NCBI GenBank assembly: GCA_913776195.1
Contig: CAJYMH010000031.1
Location: 1 to 64,000, forward strand
Source of the DNA: an uncultured Caulobacter sp.
GTDB taxonomy: Bacteria > Pseudomonadota > Alphaproteobacteria > Caulobacterales > Caulobacteraceae
Reading direction: 5' to 3'
DNA length: 64,000 nucleotides
Below the pieces are notes generated by a model, which was given only the letters and a program-made list of their open reading frames with translations, was not told the origin of the DNA and ran no database searches. This document shows, piece by piece, positions 9,237 through 17,782 of the stretch. The translations under genes and the position numbers were made by a program. The number at the start of each line of letters is the position of its first letter. The first letter of the stretch is position 1.

Positions 9237-9707
9237 ATGAGCCGTCTGTCGGGACCTGTCACAGCCATGATCGTCGGCGGTCTCACCGCCGGGACCTTCG
9301 ACATCCTCTCCGCCTTCCTCTCCTGGGCCCCGCGCGGCGTCGCCCCAGTCCGCATCCTCAAGGGCATCGCGGCGGGCCTGCTGGGCAAGGGCGCGCTTAG
9401 CGGCGGGGCTGGCATGGCGGTCCTGGGACTCTTCCTCCACTTCGCCATCGCCATGGCCGCCGCGGTCGTGTTCGTCCTGGCGGCGACGCGAGTCCTGCCG
9501 CAGCTTCTGGAACGGCCGCTCGTGTGGGGGCCGTTGTTCGGCCTGGCCATGTTCGGGGTGATGAACGCCGTGGTCCTGCCGCTGAGCGCCAACCCGCCGC
9601 AACGTCCGCCCGAGCCGACCCACGTCCTGCTGGGCCTGTTCGTCCACGCCTTGGCCTTCGGGCTGCCTATCGGGCTAGCGGCTTGGCGGTTCGCCCGTCA
9701 GCCCTGA
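9237..9707 (+). CDS. Small integral membrane protein of unknown function
   Basis: A 156-residue protein with about four predicted membrane helices: SGPVTAMIVGGLTAGTFDIL near the N-terminus, MAVLGLFLHFAIAMAAAVVF, LFGLAMFGVMNAVVLPL, and LGLFVHALAFGLPIGLAAW at the end. The spacing of His and Pro in the last two segments recalls small uncharacterised YagU-like membrane proteins, but I do not assign a family firmly. GGAG lies 5 bases before the ATG. The gene sits in the block inserted between infB and rbfA. Confidence 0.7.
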   Translation: MSRLSGPVTAMIVGGLTAGTFDILSAFLSWAPRGVAPVRILKGIAAGLLGKGALSGGAGMAVLGLFLHFAIAMAAAVVFVLAATRVLPQLLERPLVWGPLFGLAMFGVMNAVVLPLSANPPQRPPEPTHVLLGLFVHALAFGLPIGLAAWRFARQP

Positions 9708-9759
9708 AACCGCCGCCTTCAGGCTGTCTCCTGGCGCGTCTCCCCGTTAAAAGGGCGCC

Positions 9760-10263
9760 ATGAGAAAGCTTCTCGTCCTTCCGTTGCTGCTGGCCCTTAG
9801 CGCCTGCGCCACCGTCTCGCGTGTCGATGCGTCCAACGACGTTCACGCCCTGCTGATCGCCATCCGCGACAACGATGGTCCGACCTTCGACCGCCATGTG
9901 GACAAGGTCGCCCTGAAGCGCCAGCTGGAAAGCCGCATTGTCGAGCAGACCCAGCGCTCCGGCGCGCCCGATCCCTTGAAGGCCCTTGGCCTCATGCTGT
10001 CGCGCACCGCCGCCGACTTGGCGGGCGACGCCCTGCTGAGGCCGACGGTGTTCCGCACGGCGGCGGAATACTATGGCTATAGGCCCTCCACCCCGATCCC
10101 GGGTCGTCTGGCCATCGCGAGCGCCCTGCGACCTGTCGGCAGCGGCCGGGTCTGCGCCACGCGCAGCGAGAAGGGGCCGTGTCTGCTGACCTTCGCCAAC
10201 CAGGGCGGGATCTGGCGGTTGGTCAGCTTCGATGGGCCGGTTTCGGAACTGAAGCTGCCATGA
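9760..10263 (+). CDS. DUF2939-type lipoprotein
   Basis: The N-terminus is a lipoprotein signal: MRKLLVLPLLLALSAC with lipobox LSAC, cleaved before Cys16. The mature part contains NDVHALLIAIRDNDGPTFDRHVD and LRPTVFRTAAEYYGY, as in DUF2939 proteins, whose function is unknown. It is probably anchored to the outer membrane or periplasmic face. AAAGGG precedes the ATG. The stop overlaps the start of the next gene (ATGA), so the two are translationally coupled. Confidence 0.75.
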   Translation: MRKLLVLPLLLALSACATVSRVDASNDVHALLIAIRDNDGPTFDRHVDKVALKRQLESRIVEQTQRSGAPDPLKALGLMLSRTAADLAGDALLRPTVFRTAAEYYGYRPSTPIPGRLAIASALRPVGSGRVCATRSEKGPCLLTFANQGGIWRLVSFDGPVSELKLP

Positions 10264-10787
10264 AGCGCCTGATCCCGATCGCGATCGCCGCCGTCTTCTG
10301 CGCCTCGCCGGCCGTGGGCGAGACGCGGATTTTCTCGTACGACCCAGTTTCGGCGGACGCCAAGCGGCTGACCGGCACGGGCCTGACCTTCCTGTTCGAG
10401 ACCCGTCTTCTGGGCGGCGGCAAGGTTCGCAAGATCATGGCCACGGCGGTCCCGGCCGCGGCCGAGGTTAAGTCCGTAGGCGCCGGCGCCCTGGGCAAGG
10501 GCGCGTCGATCGGGCCGGGCGAGATCTACGAGATCAACGCCGAAAAGGCCCAGGGGAAGGTCTATGTCCGCGCCTTTTGCCCCGGCTCGACCAAGGCCTG
10601 GCTGGCCGTGGGCGATCTGCGCCACGGCCGCGACCTGAAGGTTCAGGTGCTCGGCGACGATCCGGCCGGCGGTCCCGCCCGCACCTGCGCCGAGATGGAG
10701 TTCGCTTATCGGGGCGAGTGGCGGCTGGGGGCCGGTACGCGGCCCGATCCCTTCGAGGACGCTTTCGACAGCAGTTTGCGGTACTGA
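10260..10787 (+). CDS. Secreted hypothetical protein coupled to the DUF2939 lipoprotein
   Basis: A 175-residue protein beginning with a Sec signal peptide (MKRLIPIAIAAVFCASPAVG, cleavage near residue 20). The mature part has no motif I recognise; YDPVSADAKRLTGTGLTFLF and the C-terminal FAYRGEWRLGAGTRPDPF may be useful for searches. The ORF track starts at 10179, but the ATG at 10260 overlaps the previous stop as ATGA and gives a clean signal peptide, so it is preferred. A role in the envelope together with the lipoprotein is inferred from coupling only. Confidence 0.7.
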   Translation: MKRLIPIAIAAVFCASPAVGETRIFSYDPVSADAKRLTGTGLTFLFETRLLGGGKVRKIMATAVPAAAEVKSVGAGALGKGASIGPGEIYEINAEKAQGKVYVRAFCPGSTKAWLAVGDLRHGRDLKVQVLGDDPAGGPARTCAEMEFAYRGEWRLGAGTRPDPFEDAFDSSLRY

Positions 10788-10832
10788 GCGAACGCGGGTT
10801 AGCCTCGCTTCGACGAATGTTCGGGGGCGGGG

Positions 10833-12200
10833 ATGCGAGTGTTCCGAAACGCGTTGATGGCGGCTTTCCTGGTGCTCGCCGCGCCGGCCGCGGCCCAGGC
10901 GCCCAAGGCCGAGATCGACGCGATCATCCGTGAGGTGCTGGCGGAAAGCCGATCGCCTTCGGCTTCCGTCGCCGTGGTGCAGGAGGGGCGTCTGGCCCAC
11001 CTCGCCGCGTTCGGCCAGGCTCGGCTTGAGCCGCCGGTCGCCGCCACGACCGAGACCCGTTACGGGATCGCCTCGGTCTCCAAGCAGTTCACCGCCGCCT
11101 CGATCCTGCTGCTGGCCGAGGACGGCGAACTCAGCCTTGACGATCCGGTGGGGCGCTATGTTCCGGGCCTGACGGACGGGGACAGGATCACCCTTCGCCA
11201 CGTCCTCAACAACGTGTCGGGCTATACGGACTACTGGCCGCAGGATTTCGTCTTCGCGCGCATGAAGCTGCCGGCAAGCCGCGAGGACATCCTCAATGGC
11301 TGGGCCCGCACCCCGCTCGAATTCCCCACGGGGACCGAGTACCGATACTCCAACACCGGCTTCGTGGTCGCCGGGATGGTGGTCGAGAAGGTCAGCGGCA
11401 AGAGCCTGTTCGCATTCCAGAAGGAGCGCATCTTCGGCCCCCTGCGCATGACCGGGGTGACGGAAAACGACACCGCGCCGCTGAGTTCGCCGGACGCCGC
11501 CAACTACACCCGCCATGCGGCTGGTCCGCTTCGACCCGCCGACAAGGAGGGGCCGGGCTGGCTGTTCGCCGCCGCGCACCTGGCCATGCGGCCGGCGGAC
11601 CTGGCCCTTTGGAACATCAGTCTGATGGATGCCAGCCTGCTGAAGCCCGCCTCGGTCGCGGCCATGACCACGCCCGCGGTTCTGACCAGCGGAGAGCCGA
11701 TTAGCTATGCGCTGGGCCTGCGCGTCTCGGTGCAGGACGGCCGCCGGATCTGGAGCCACGGCGGGGCGTTGTCGGGCGTGCATACAGACAACCGCATCTG
11801 GCCGGACGAGAAGCTGGCGATCAGCGTCATGGTCAACACCGAGGACAATCAGGCCCAGAGCGTCATCGCCGAGCGTCTGGCCTTTCTGCTGCTGCCGTCC
11901 ACGGGTTCGGCCGCGGTGATGCGCGGGCTGCTGGCCGATGCGGCGGCGGGGCGGATCGACCGCTCCCGCCTGACGCCGAACGCCGACGCCTTCTTCACGC
12001 CGCAGGTTCTGGCCGACTACCAGGCCTCGCTGTCGGCGCTCGGCCCGCTGCGGCTACTGCGTCCAACAGGGTCGAGCAAGCGGGGCGGCATGACCTATGC
12101 CGGCTTCGACGCGGTCTATGCGGGCAAGGTGCTGTGGGTCAGCCTGCGCATGACGCCGGACGGCAAGATCGAGCAGTTCATGGCCGGGCCGAAGGTGTGA
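10833..12200 (+). CDS. Beta-lactamase-fold serine hydrolase (class C/DD-peptidase-like)
   Basis: A 455-residue periplasmic enzyme with signal peptide (MRVFRNALMAAFLVLAAPAAAQA). It shows the serine beta-lactamase/penicillin-binding fold motifs: SxxK as SVSK in GIASVSKQFTAAS (about residue 87), YxN as YSN in YRYSNTGFVVAG, and the third-strand HGG in WSHGGALSGVH. The C-terminal 100 residues form an extra domain. This family includes esterases, D-aminopeptidases and DD-peptidases, so true beta-lactamase activity should not be assumed. A strong purine-rich ribosome site precedes the ATG. The next gene starts one base after its stop. Confidence 0.85.
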   Translation: MRVFRNALMAAFLVLAAPAAAQAPKAEIDAIIREVLAESRSPSASVAVVQEGRLAHLAAFGQARLEPPVAATTETRYGIASVSKQFTAASILLLAEDGELSLDDPVGRYVPGLTDGDRITLRHVLNNVSGYTDYWPQDFVFARMKLPASREDILNGWARTPLEFPTGTEYRYSNTGFVVAGMVVEKVSGKSLFAFQKERIFGPLRMTGVTENDTAPLSSPDAANYTRHAAGPLRPADKEGPGWLFAAAHLAMRPADLALWNISLMDASLLKPASVAAMTTPAVLTSGEPISYALGLRVSVQDGRRIWSHGGALSGVHTDNRIWPDEKLAISVMVNTEDNQAQSVIAERLAFLLLPSTGSAAVMRGLLADAAAGRIDRSRLTPNADAFFTPQVLADYQASLSALGPLRLLRPTGSSKRGGMTYAGFDAVYAGKVLWVSLRMTPDGKIEQFMAGPKV

Positions 12201-12201
12201 C

Positions 12202-13047
12202 ATGGGCGGAGATTTCGACGACGCCGTTCGCGGCGACTTGAGCGACTTTGAACGGTTCGACTTTGACGACGGCCGCTGGTCTCGTCCGGTGTTCAAGAAG
12301 GGCTCCGGTCCCGCCGTCATCGTCATTCACGAGATTCCAGGCCTGCATCCCCAGGTCATCACGTTCGCCAACGATCTGGTCGATTCGGGAATGACCGTCT
12401 TCTGCCCCAGTCTTATGGGCGAGCCGGGGCGGCCCGTGACGCCGAACTACGCGCGGGGCGTGATCCTAAAGACCCTGTGCGTGAGGCGGGAGTTCACCGT
12501 CTGGGCGACCGACCGCTCCAGCCCCATTGTCGACTGGCTGCGGGCCTTGGCGCGCAAGGCCCACGCCGAATGCGGGGGGCCGGGAGTTGGGGCGGTCGGC
12601 ATGTGTTTCACAGGCGGTTTAGCCCTGGCCATGATGACCGAGCCGTCGGTGATCGCGCCGGTCCTGTCGCAGCCGTCGCTGCCGCTGGGAAAGAGGGGGG
12701 CGGCCTCTCTCGGCTGTTCGAAGGACGAGATCGCCTGCGCCCGCAGCCGGTTTGAAGCGGAGGACCTGTCCCTGCTCGGCCTGCGCTTCCACGGCGATCC
12801 GTTCGTGCCGGCGGCGCGCTTCGGCGCCTATCGCCAGGCCTTCGGCGATCGGTTCGAGGCGATCGAGCTGGACCCGGCCTCGGCTCGACAGGGAACCGGC
12901 CGCACGCCGCATTCGGTGCTGTCCACGCACTTGGACCGCACTGACCCGAACGGCCCCACCATGCGGGCCCGCGACCGGGTCGTGGACTTCTTCCGGCAGA
13001 GGCTGGGCGCCGGTCCCGGGGTGGACAGCGGCGGCTCAGAGGCCTAG
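12202..13047 (+). CDS. Dienelactone hydrolase family protein
   Basis: An alpha/beta hydrolase of 281 residues. It has VIVIHEIPGLHPQV (oxyanion region), the nucleophile elbow GMCFTGG with Cys in place of Ser as in true dienelactone hydrolases, the acid segment LRFHGDPFVPAARF and the late histidine in GTGRTPHSVLSTH. Substrate unknown; classical members open dienelactones in chloroaromatic catabolism, but many relatives act on other esters. It starts one base after the preceding hydrolase gene and is surely co-transcribed. It is the last of the six genes that separate infB from rbfA. Confidence 0.85.
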   Translation: MGGDFDDAVRGDLSDFERFDFDDGRWSRPVFKKGSGPAVIVIHEIPGLHPQVITFANDLVDSGMTVFCPSLMGEPGRPVTPNYARGVILKTLCVRREFTVWATDRSSPIVDWLRALARKAHAECGGPGVGAVGMCFTGGLALAMMTEPSVIAPVLSQPSLPLGKRGAASLGCSKDEIACARSRFEAEDLSLLGLRFHGDPFVPAARFGAYRQAFGDRFEAIELDPASARQGTGRTPHSVLSTHLDRTDPNGPTMRARDRVVDFFRQRLGAGPGVDSGGSEA

Positions 13048-13117
13048 AAGCGCGCCCTTCCATTTCTCCCCGCGACCGGCGTTCGACCCGCCGGCCGGGC
13101 CAGCAGGCGAAAGCGCC

Positions 13118-13561
13118 ATGAAACGCCACCAGAACAAGGGCGCCCTGACAGGCCCTTCGCAACGCCAGCTCCGCGCGGGCGAGCTGATCCGCCACGCCCT
13201 CGTCGACATCCTCCGCGAGGAGGAGCTTCAAGATGAAGCCCTGCAGGGCGTCTCGGTCACCGTCACCGAGGTGCGGATGAGCCCCGACCTGAAGCACGCC
13301 ATCTGTTTCGTCGAGCCGCTGGGCGCGGGCGTGTCGGGGGCGCCGACCGCCGAGGTCATCAAGGGCCTGAACCGGGTCTCCAAGTTCCTGCGCGGCCGCC
13401 TGGGCCGCAGCATCGACATGAAGTTCACCCCCGCCCTGAAGTTCATCCACGACGAGAGCTTCGACAACGCCGGGGAGATGGAGCGCCTGTTCTCCGATCC
13501 GCGCGTCCAGCAGGACATCCGCCGCCTGAGCGACGTGCTGGGCGACGAGGATGAGGACTGA
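13118..13561 (+). CDS. rbfA: Ribosome-binding factor A
   Basis: RbfA is a small KH-fold protein that binds the 30S subunit during 16S rRNA 5'-end maturation and cold adaptation. The 147 residues show [19 protein letters not shown] at the N-terminus, [17 protein letters not shown] in the middle and [20 protein letters not shown], all diagnostic. The ORF track gives a longer frame from 12752; the ATG at 13118 is the first that fits the family. Its stop overlaps the truB start by one base (TGATG), so the two are coupled. Confidence 0.95.
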   Translation: MKRHQNKGALTGPSQRQLRAGELIRHALVDILREEELQDEALQGVSVTVTEVRMSPDLKHAICFVEPLGAGVSGAPTAEVIKGLNRVSKFLRGRLGRSIDMKFTPALKFIHDESFDNAGEMERLFSDPRVQQDIRRLSDVLGDEDED

Positions 13562-14493
13562 TGGCCCGCCGCAAGAAGGGCGAGGCCGTCTCCGGCTGGG
13601 TCAATCTCGACAAGCCCTATGATCTGGGCTCCACCCACGCGGTCAGCCGCGTCCGCCGGGCGTTCAACGCCCAGAAGGCGGGCCACGCCGGCACGCTCGA
13701 TCCCCTGGCCACCGGCATCCTGCCCCTGGCCCTGGGCGAGGCGACCAAGACCGTCCCGTTCCTGATGGACGCGGACAAGACCTATCGCTTCGTCATCGAA
13801 TGGGGCCGCACCACGGCCACCTTCGACCGCGAGGGCGAGACGACGGCCCAGTCCGACGTGCGCCCCACGGTGGAGCAGGTCGAGGCCGCCCTGCCGGCCT
13901 TCGTCGGCGAAATCGATCAGGTTCCGCCCGCCTATTCCGCCATCAAGGTCGACGGCGAGCGCGCCTACGACCTGGCCCGCGAGGGCGTGGAGTTCGAGCT
14001 GAAGACCCGCAAGGTGCGCATCGACGCCCTGTCCGTGGTGGCCGCTCCGGACGCCGATCACGTAGAGCTGGAGATGGATTGCGGCAAGGGCACCTATGTC
14101 CGCGCCGTGGTCCGTGACCTGGCCGACGCGCTCGGCGCCTGCGGCCATGTCAGCCAGCTTCGCCGAACGCGGGTGGGCGCGTTCACCGAGGCGACGGCGA
14201 TATCGCTGGAAACTCTTGAGAATTTCGACTATGACGCGCGTCTGTCGGAGGCATTGCTTCCGGTCGAGACCGCGCTGGACGACATCCCGGCGTTGGCCGT
14301 GACCGAGGAAGACGCCTTCCGGCTTGCCCAGGGACGGCCGATCGTTCTCGTTCCCCGACAGGTAGAAACGCTGAAAGCCCAGCTCACGCCGGGTGATCGC
14401 ACCGTTTCCGCCATGAACGGAGAGAAGATCGTCGCCCTGTGCGAGATGCGCGCCGGACGGCTCAATCCGGTGCGGGTCTTCCAACTCACCTGA
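13561..14493 (+). CDS. truB: tRNA pseudouridine(55) synthase
   Basis: TruB makes pseudouridine 55 in the T-loop of elongator tRNAs and also acts as a tRNA chaperone. The catalytic aspartate is Asp47 in [20 protein letters not shown]. Further conserved segments are [39 protein letters not shown] and [18 protein letters not shown]. The C-terminal PUA-like region includes [20 protein letters not shown]. Length (310 aa) is normal. It sits between rbfA and rpsO in the standard order. Confidence 0.97.
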   Translation: MARRKKGEAVSGWVNLDKPYDLGSTHAVSRVRRAFNAQKAGHAGTLDPLATGILPLALGEATKTVPFLMDADKTYRFVIEWGRTTATFDREGETTAQSDVRPTVEQVEAALPAFVGEIDQVPPAYSAIKVDGERAYDLAREGVEFELKTRKVRIDALSVVAAPDADHVELEMDCGKGTYVRAVVRDLADALGACGHVSQLRRTRVGAFTEATAISLETLENFDYDARLSEALLPVETALDDIPALAVTEEDAFRLAQGRPIVLVPRQVETLKAQLTPGDRTVSAMNGEKIVALCEMRAGRLNPVRVFQLT

Positions 14494-14507
14494 GCGGAGA
14501 CAACCCG

Positions 14508-14777
14508 ATGTCGATCACTGCCGAGCGCAAGACCGCGCTCATTTCCGAACATGCCCGCACGCAAGGTGATACGGGCAGCGCTGAAGTCCAGGTCGCGATC
14601 CTCTCCGAGCGCATCGCCAACCTGACCGAGCACTTCAAGACGCACAAGAAGGACAACCACTCGCGTCGCGGCCTGCTGAAGCTGGTCTCGCAACGCCGGT
14701 CGCTCCTTGATCACCTGAAGAAGTCCGACGAAGGCCGCTACGCGACCCTCATCGAAAAGCTGGGCCTGCGCCGCTAA
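14508..14777 (+). CDS. rpsO: 30S ribosomal protein S15
   Basis: S15 binds the central domain of 16S rRNA early in 30S assembly. The 89-residue sequence is typical: [40 protein letters not shown] and [12 protein letters not shown] at the C-terminus. The ORF track extends upstream to 14439, but the ATG at 14508 gives the standard N-terminus MSITAERK and is preceded by GCGGAGA. It lies 14 bases after truB; a terminator follows before pnp. Confidence 0.98.
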   Translation: MSITAERKTALISEHARTQGDTGSAEVQVAILSERIANLTEHFKTHKKDNHSRRGLLKLVSQRRSLLDHLKKSDEGRYATLIEKLGLRR

Positions 14778-14789
14778 GCGCATCCCTTG

Positions 14790-14827
14790 CCGCCCATTCC
14801 CGTCGCCGGGGATGGGCGGTCCAGTTT
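14790..14827 (+). terminator. Intrinsic terminator after rpsO
   Basis: CCGCCCATTCCC and GGGGATGGGCGG form a 12-bp stem (one G-T pair) with a 6-base loop, followed by TCCAGTTTT. As in E. coli, rpsO and pnp are separated by a terminator that probably allows read-through. About 180 bases of pnp leader follow, including a small stem TCGAGG/CCTCGA near 14888-14911. Confidence 0.75.
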
Positions 14828-15009
14828 TCGCCATCGGCCTTGGACAGGCTTAGGACGATGGCGCCCGGGACGTTCCCGGTTTGATTATCGAGGGTTCGAA
14901 GCAATCCTCGACAGCCTGTCGATCGGAGAGGATTCCGCCACGCCCGCCGGGCCTGCCGCCCCTGTCCGCCCCCGAGGAAATGGGTCTTCGGGAACCGAAA
15001 GAAGCAAAA

Positions 15010-17154
15010 ATGTTCGATATCAAACGCAAGACCATCGAGTGGGGCGGCAAGACGCTCTCTCTCGAGACCGGCCGCATCGCTCGTCAGGCTGACGGCGCCG
15101 TGCTGGCGACCATGGGCGAAACCGTCGTCCTCGCCACCGCCGTGTTCGCCAAGCAGCAGAAGCCCGGTCAGGACTTCTTCCCGCTCACGGTCAACTATCA
15201 GGAAAAGACCTTCGCCGCCGGCAAGATCCCGGGTGGCTTCTTCAAGCGTGAAGGCCGGCCGTCGGAAAAGGAGACCCTGGTCTCCCGCCTGATCGACCGT
15301 CCGATCCGCCCGCTGTTCGTCAAGGGCTTCAAGAACGAAGTGCAGGTCGTCTGCACCGTACTGCAGCATGACCTGGAGAACGATCCCGACATCCTGGCCA
15401 TGGTCGCGGCGTCCGCCGCCCTGACCCTGTCGGGCGCTCCGTTCATGGGCCCGATCGGCGCCGCGCGCGTCGGCTACATCAATGGCGAATACGTGCTGAA
15501 CCCGACGCTCGACGAGCTGAAGGAAAGCGTCATGGACCTGGTCGTCGCAGGCACCAACGACGCCGTGATGATGGTCGAGTCCGAGATCAAGGAACTGACC
15601 GAAGAAGTCGTCCTCGGCGGCGTCAACTTCGCTCACGCCCAGATGCAGCCGGTGATCGACGCGATCATCGAGCTGGCCGAACACGCCGCCAAGGAGCCGT
15701 TCGATTTCACGCCGGAAGACACCGACGCGATCAAGGCCGAGATGAAGGGCCTCGTGGGCGCGGACATCGCCGCCGCCTACAAGATCCAGAAGAAGCAGGA
15801 CCGCTACGAAGCCATCGGCGCCGCCAAGAAAAAGGCGATCGCGGCCATGGGCCTGTCCGACACCAACCCGGCCGGCGCTGACCCGCAGAAGCTGGCGGGT
15901 GTGTTCAAGGAACTGGAAGCCGACGTCGTTCGTCGCGGCATCCTCGACACCGGCCTGCGCATCGACGGCCGCACCGTCGACAAGGTCCGTCCGATCCTGG
16001 GCGAAGTGGGCATCCTTCCCCGCACCCACGGCTCGGCCCTTTTCACCCGCGGCGAGACCCAGGCCATCGTGGTCGCGACCCTGGGCACCGGCGACGACGA
16101 GCAGTTCATCGACGCCCTGGAAGGCACCTACAAGGAATCCTTCCTGCTGCACTACAACTTCCCGCCCTATTCGGTGGGTGAGACGGGCCGCATGGGCTCG
16201 CCGGGCCGCCGCGAAATCGGCCACGGCAAGCTGGCCTGGCGCGCCATCCGTCCGATGCTGCCGGCCAAGGAAGACTTCCCGTACACGATCCGTCTGGTCT
16301 CCGAGATCACCGAGTCCAACGGCTCGTCCTCGATGGCCACGGTCTGCGGTTCGTCCCTGGCCATGATGGACGCCGGCGTGCCGCTGATCCGTCCGGTCTC
16401 GGGCATCGCCATGGGCCTGATCCTGGAGAAGGACGGCTTCGCCGTGCTGTCCGACATCCTGGGTGACGAAGATCACCTGGGCGACATGGACTTCAAGGTC
16501 GCCGGCACCTCGGAAGGCATCACCAGCCTTCAGATGGACATCAAGATCGCCGGCATCACGCCCGCCATCATGGAACAGGCTCTGAAGCAGGCGAAGGCCG
16601 GCCGCGACCACATCCTGGGCGAGATGAACAAGGCCATGGACGCCCCGCGCGACAGCGTCGGCGACTTTGCCCCGAAGATCGAGACCATCTCGATCCCCAC
16701 CGATAAGATCCGTGAAGTGATCGGTTCGGGCGGCAAGGTGATCCGCGAGATCGTCGAGAAGACCGGCGCCAAGGTCGATATCAGCGACGACGGCACCGTG
16801 AAGGTCTCGGCCTCGGACGGCGCCAAGATCGAAGCCGCCGTGAAGTGGATCAAGTCGATCACGCAGGAAGCGGAAGTCGGCGCGATCTATGACGGCAAGG
16901 TCGTGAAGGTCGTGGACTTCGGCGCCTTCGTGAACTTCTTCGGCGCCAAGGACGGCCTCGTCCACGTCAGCCAAATCAGCAACGAGCGGGTCTCCAAGCC
17001 CAGCGACGTGCTGACCGAAGGCCAGATGGTCAAGGTGAAGCTCCTGGGCTTCGATGATCGCGGCAAGACCAAGCTGTCGATGAAGGTCGTCGATCAGGTG
17101 ACCGGCGAAGACCTGTCGGCCAAGGCCGAAGCCAAGGAAGACGCGGAAGCCTAA
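15010..17154 (+). CDS. pnp: Polyribonucleotide nucleotidyltransferase (PNPase)
   Basis: PNPase degrades RNA 3'-5' by phosphorolysis and is a core enzyme of mRNA decay, often within the RNase E degradosome in Caulobacter relatives. The 714 residues comprise a first RNase PH domain (about 15-145), an all-helical domain (about 150-235), the catalytic second RNase PH domain (about 325-460, with [14 protein letters not shown] and [19 protein letters not shown]), a KH domain (about 556-615, [20 protein letters not shown]) and an S1 domain (about 622-692). The start at 15010 ([13 protein letters not shown]) is standard. In E. coli PNPase controls its own long leader; a leader of about 180 bases is also present here. 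Confidence 0.98.
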   Translation: MFDIKRKTIEWGGKTLSLETGRIARQADGAVLATMGETVVLATAVFAKQQKPGQDFFPLTVNYQEKTFAAGKIPGGFFKREGRPSEKETLVSRLIDRPIRPLFVKGFKNEVQVVCTVLQHDLENDPDILAMVAASAALTLSGAPFMGPIGAARVGYINGEYVLNPTLDELKESVMDLVVAGTNDAVMMVESEIKELTEEVVLGGVNFAHAQMQPVIDAIIELAEHAAKEPFDFTPEDTDAIKAEMKGLVGADIAAAYKIQKKQDRYEAIGAAKKKAIAAMGLSDTNPAGADPQKLAGVFKELEADVVRRGILDTGLRIDGRTVDKVRPILGEVGILPRTHGSALFTRGETQAIVVATLGTGDDEQFIDALEGTYKESFLLHYNFPPYSVGETGRMGSPGRREIGHGKLAWRAIRPMLPAKEDFPYTIRLVSEITESNGSSSMATVCGSSLAMMDAGVPLIRPVSGIAMGLILEKDGFAVLSDILGDEDHLGDMDFKVAGTSEGITSLQMDIKIAGITPAIMEQALKQAKAGRDHILGEMNKAMDAPRDSVGDFAPKIETISIPTDKIREVIGSGGKVIREIVEKTGAKVDISDDGTVKVSASDGAKIEAAVKWIKSITQEAEVGAIYDGKVVKVVDFGAFVNFFGAKDGLVHVSQISNERVSKPSDVLTEGQMVKVKLLGFDDRGKTKLSMKVVDQVTGEDLSAKAEAKEDAEA

Positions 17155-17186
17155 GTCTCCGCTTCAACCGAAGCTTTGAAATGCAG

Positions 17187-17216
17187 CGGGCGGCCCAGTG
17201 ATGGGCCGCCCGTTTT
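17187..17216 (+). terminator. Intrinsic terminator after pnp
   Basis: CGGGCGGCCCA and TGGGCCGCCCG form a perfect 11-bp stem with a GTGA loop and a following TTTT. It ends the rimP-to-pnp block and lies between convergent genes. Confidence 0.85.
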
Positions 17217-17244
17217 GCATTCTGGTCTTCGGCTCGGCTGAGGA

Positions 17245-17616
17245 TCAGTAGGGAATTACGGGCGGCGGGGCCTTGGCCGCGTCGGCGGCGGCTTCAGCTG
17301 GAGCCGGGGCCGGGGGCGCCGGGGCGGTCGGGATCGGCGCGGGGACGGGCGTGGTCTCGGCGGTCTCGACGACCTCCTCCTCCTTCGGCTCCTCCTTGGG
17401 CTTTTCGGCGACCTTCTTGGTCTCGATCAGCGGCGCGCCCAGGGGCACGGCGTCCTTGGCCGGCGCGGCGACCAGGCTGTCAGGCGCGGCGGCGGCCACG
17501 GTGGGCGGTCCCTGGCGCTGGAACGCGCCCTGGACGCCGACGGCGAAGCCGCTGACAGCACAGACGCCGAGGGCGCCGAGGACGAGGGGCAGCTTGTTCT
17601 GAGGCGGGCTCCACAT
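17245..17616 (-). CDS. Membrane-anchored Pro/Ala/Glu-rich hypothetical protein
   Basis: A 123-residue protein with one N-terminal membrane helix (LPLVLGALGVCAVSGFAVGV) followed by a periplasmic low-complexity tail rich in Ala, Pro, Lys and Glu (KKVAEKPKEEPKEEEVVETA) and ending in APPPVIPY. The layout recalls the spacer region of TonB-like or energy-transducing proteins, but the conserved TonB C-terminal domain is absent, so this is not TonB. The ATG at 17616 (MWSPPQNK) is preferred over the track start at 17676. It diverges from the Fur-controlled receptor gene, with the Fur site in the shared gap, so iron control is possible. Confidence 0.55.
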   Translation of the reverse strand: MWSPPQNKLPLVLGALGVCAVSGFAVGVQGAFQRQGPPTVAAAAPDSLVAAPAKDAVPLGAPLIETKKVAEKPKEEPKEEEVVETAETTPVPAPIPTAPAPPAPAPAEAAADAAKAPPPVIPY

Positions 17617-17686
17617 GGCCGTGAGCCTAATCCGCTCCGCAGTCGTGGAAAAGCGGATGTTGCGCCAACCACACACATCCGCCTTT

Positions 17687-17705
17687 GAGAATGATTATCA
17701 TTGCT
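17687..17705 (+). promoter_or_regulatory. Fur box upstream of the siderophore receptor
   Basis: GAGAATGATTATCATTGCT contains the perfect 13-base palindrome AATGATTATCATT, the core of the classical GATAATGATTATCATTATC Fur consensus. It lies about 80 bases before the receptor ATG and about 70 bases before the start of the divergent membrane-protein gene, so it could repress both when iron is plentiful. Confidence 0.85.
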
Positions 17706-17782
17706 CTGCATGGCCATCGCAAGGTAAGAACGCCTCGCAATCGCAGCGCCTGAGGGGGTTCTGCGGCAATCGGGGATACAAG

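Noticed and set aside
10179-10259. Longer N-terminus for the secreted protein after the lipoprotein
   Set aside because: It overlaps the lipoprotein gene in another frame and hides a clean signal peptide beginning at 10260.
14880-14915. GGGTTCGAAGC as a possible tRNA end before pnp
   Set aside because: No tRNA cloverleaf fits; the bases are better explained as the loop of a small leader stem TCGAGG/CCTCGA.
14749-16974. 741-aa minus-strand ORF opposite pnp
   Set aside because: Antisense shadow of pnp; composition is typical of reversed GC-rich codons.
17615-17782. Upstream start for the siderophore receptor
   Set aside because: The extension would translate through the Fur box and place the signal peptide 60 residues inside the protein.
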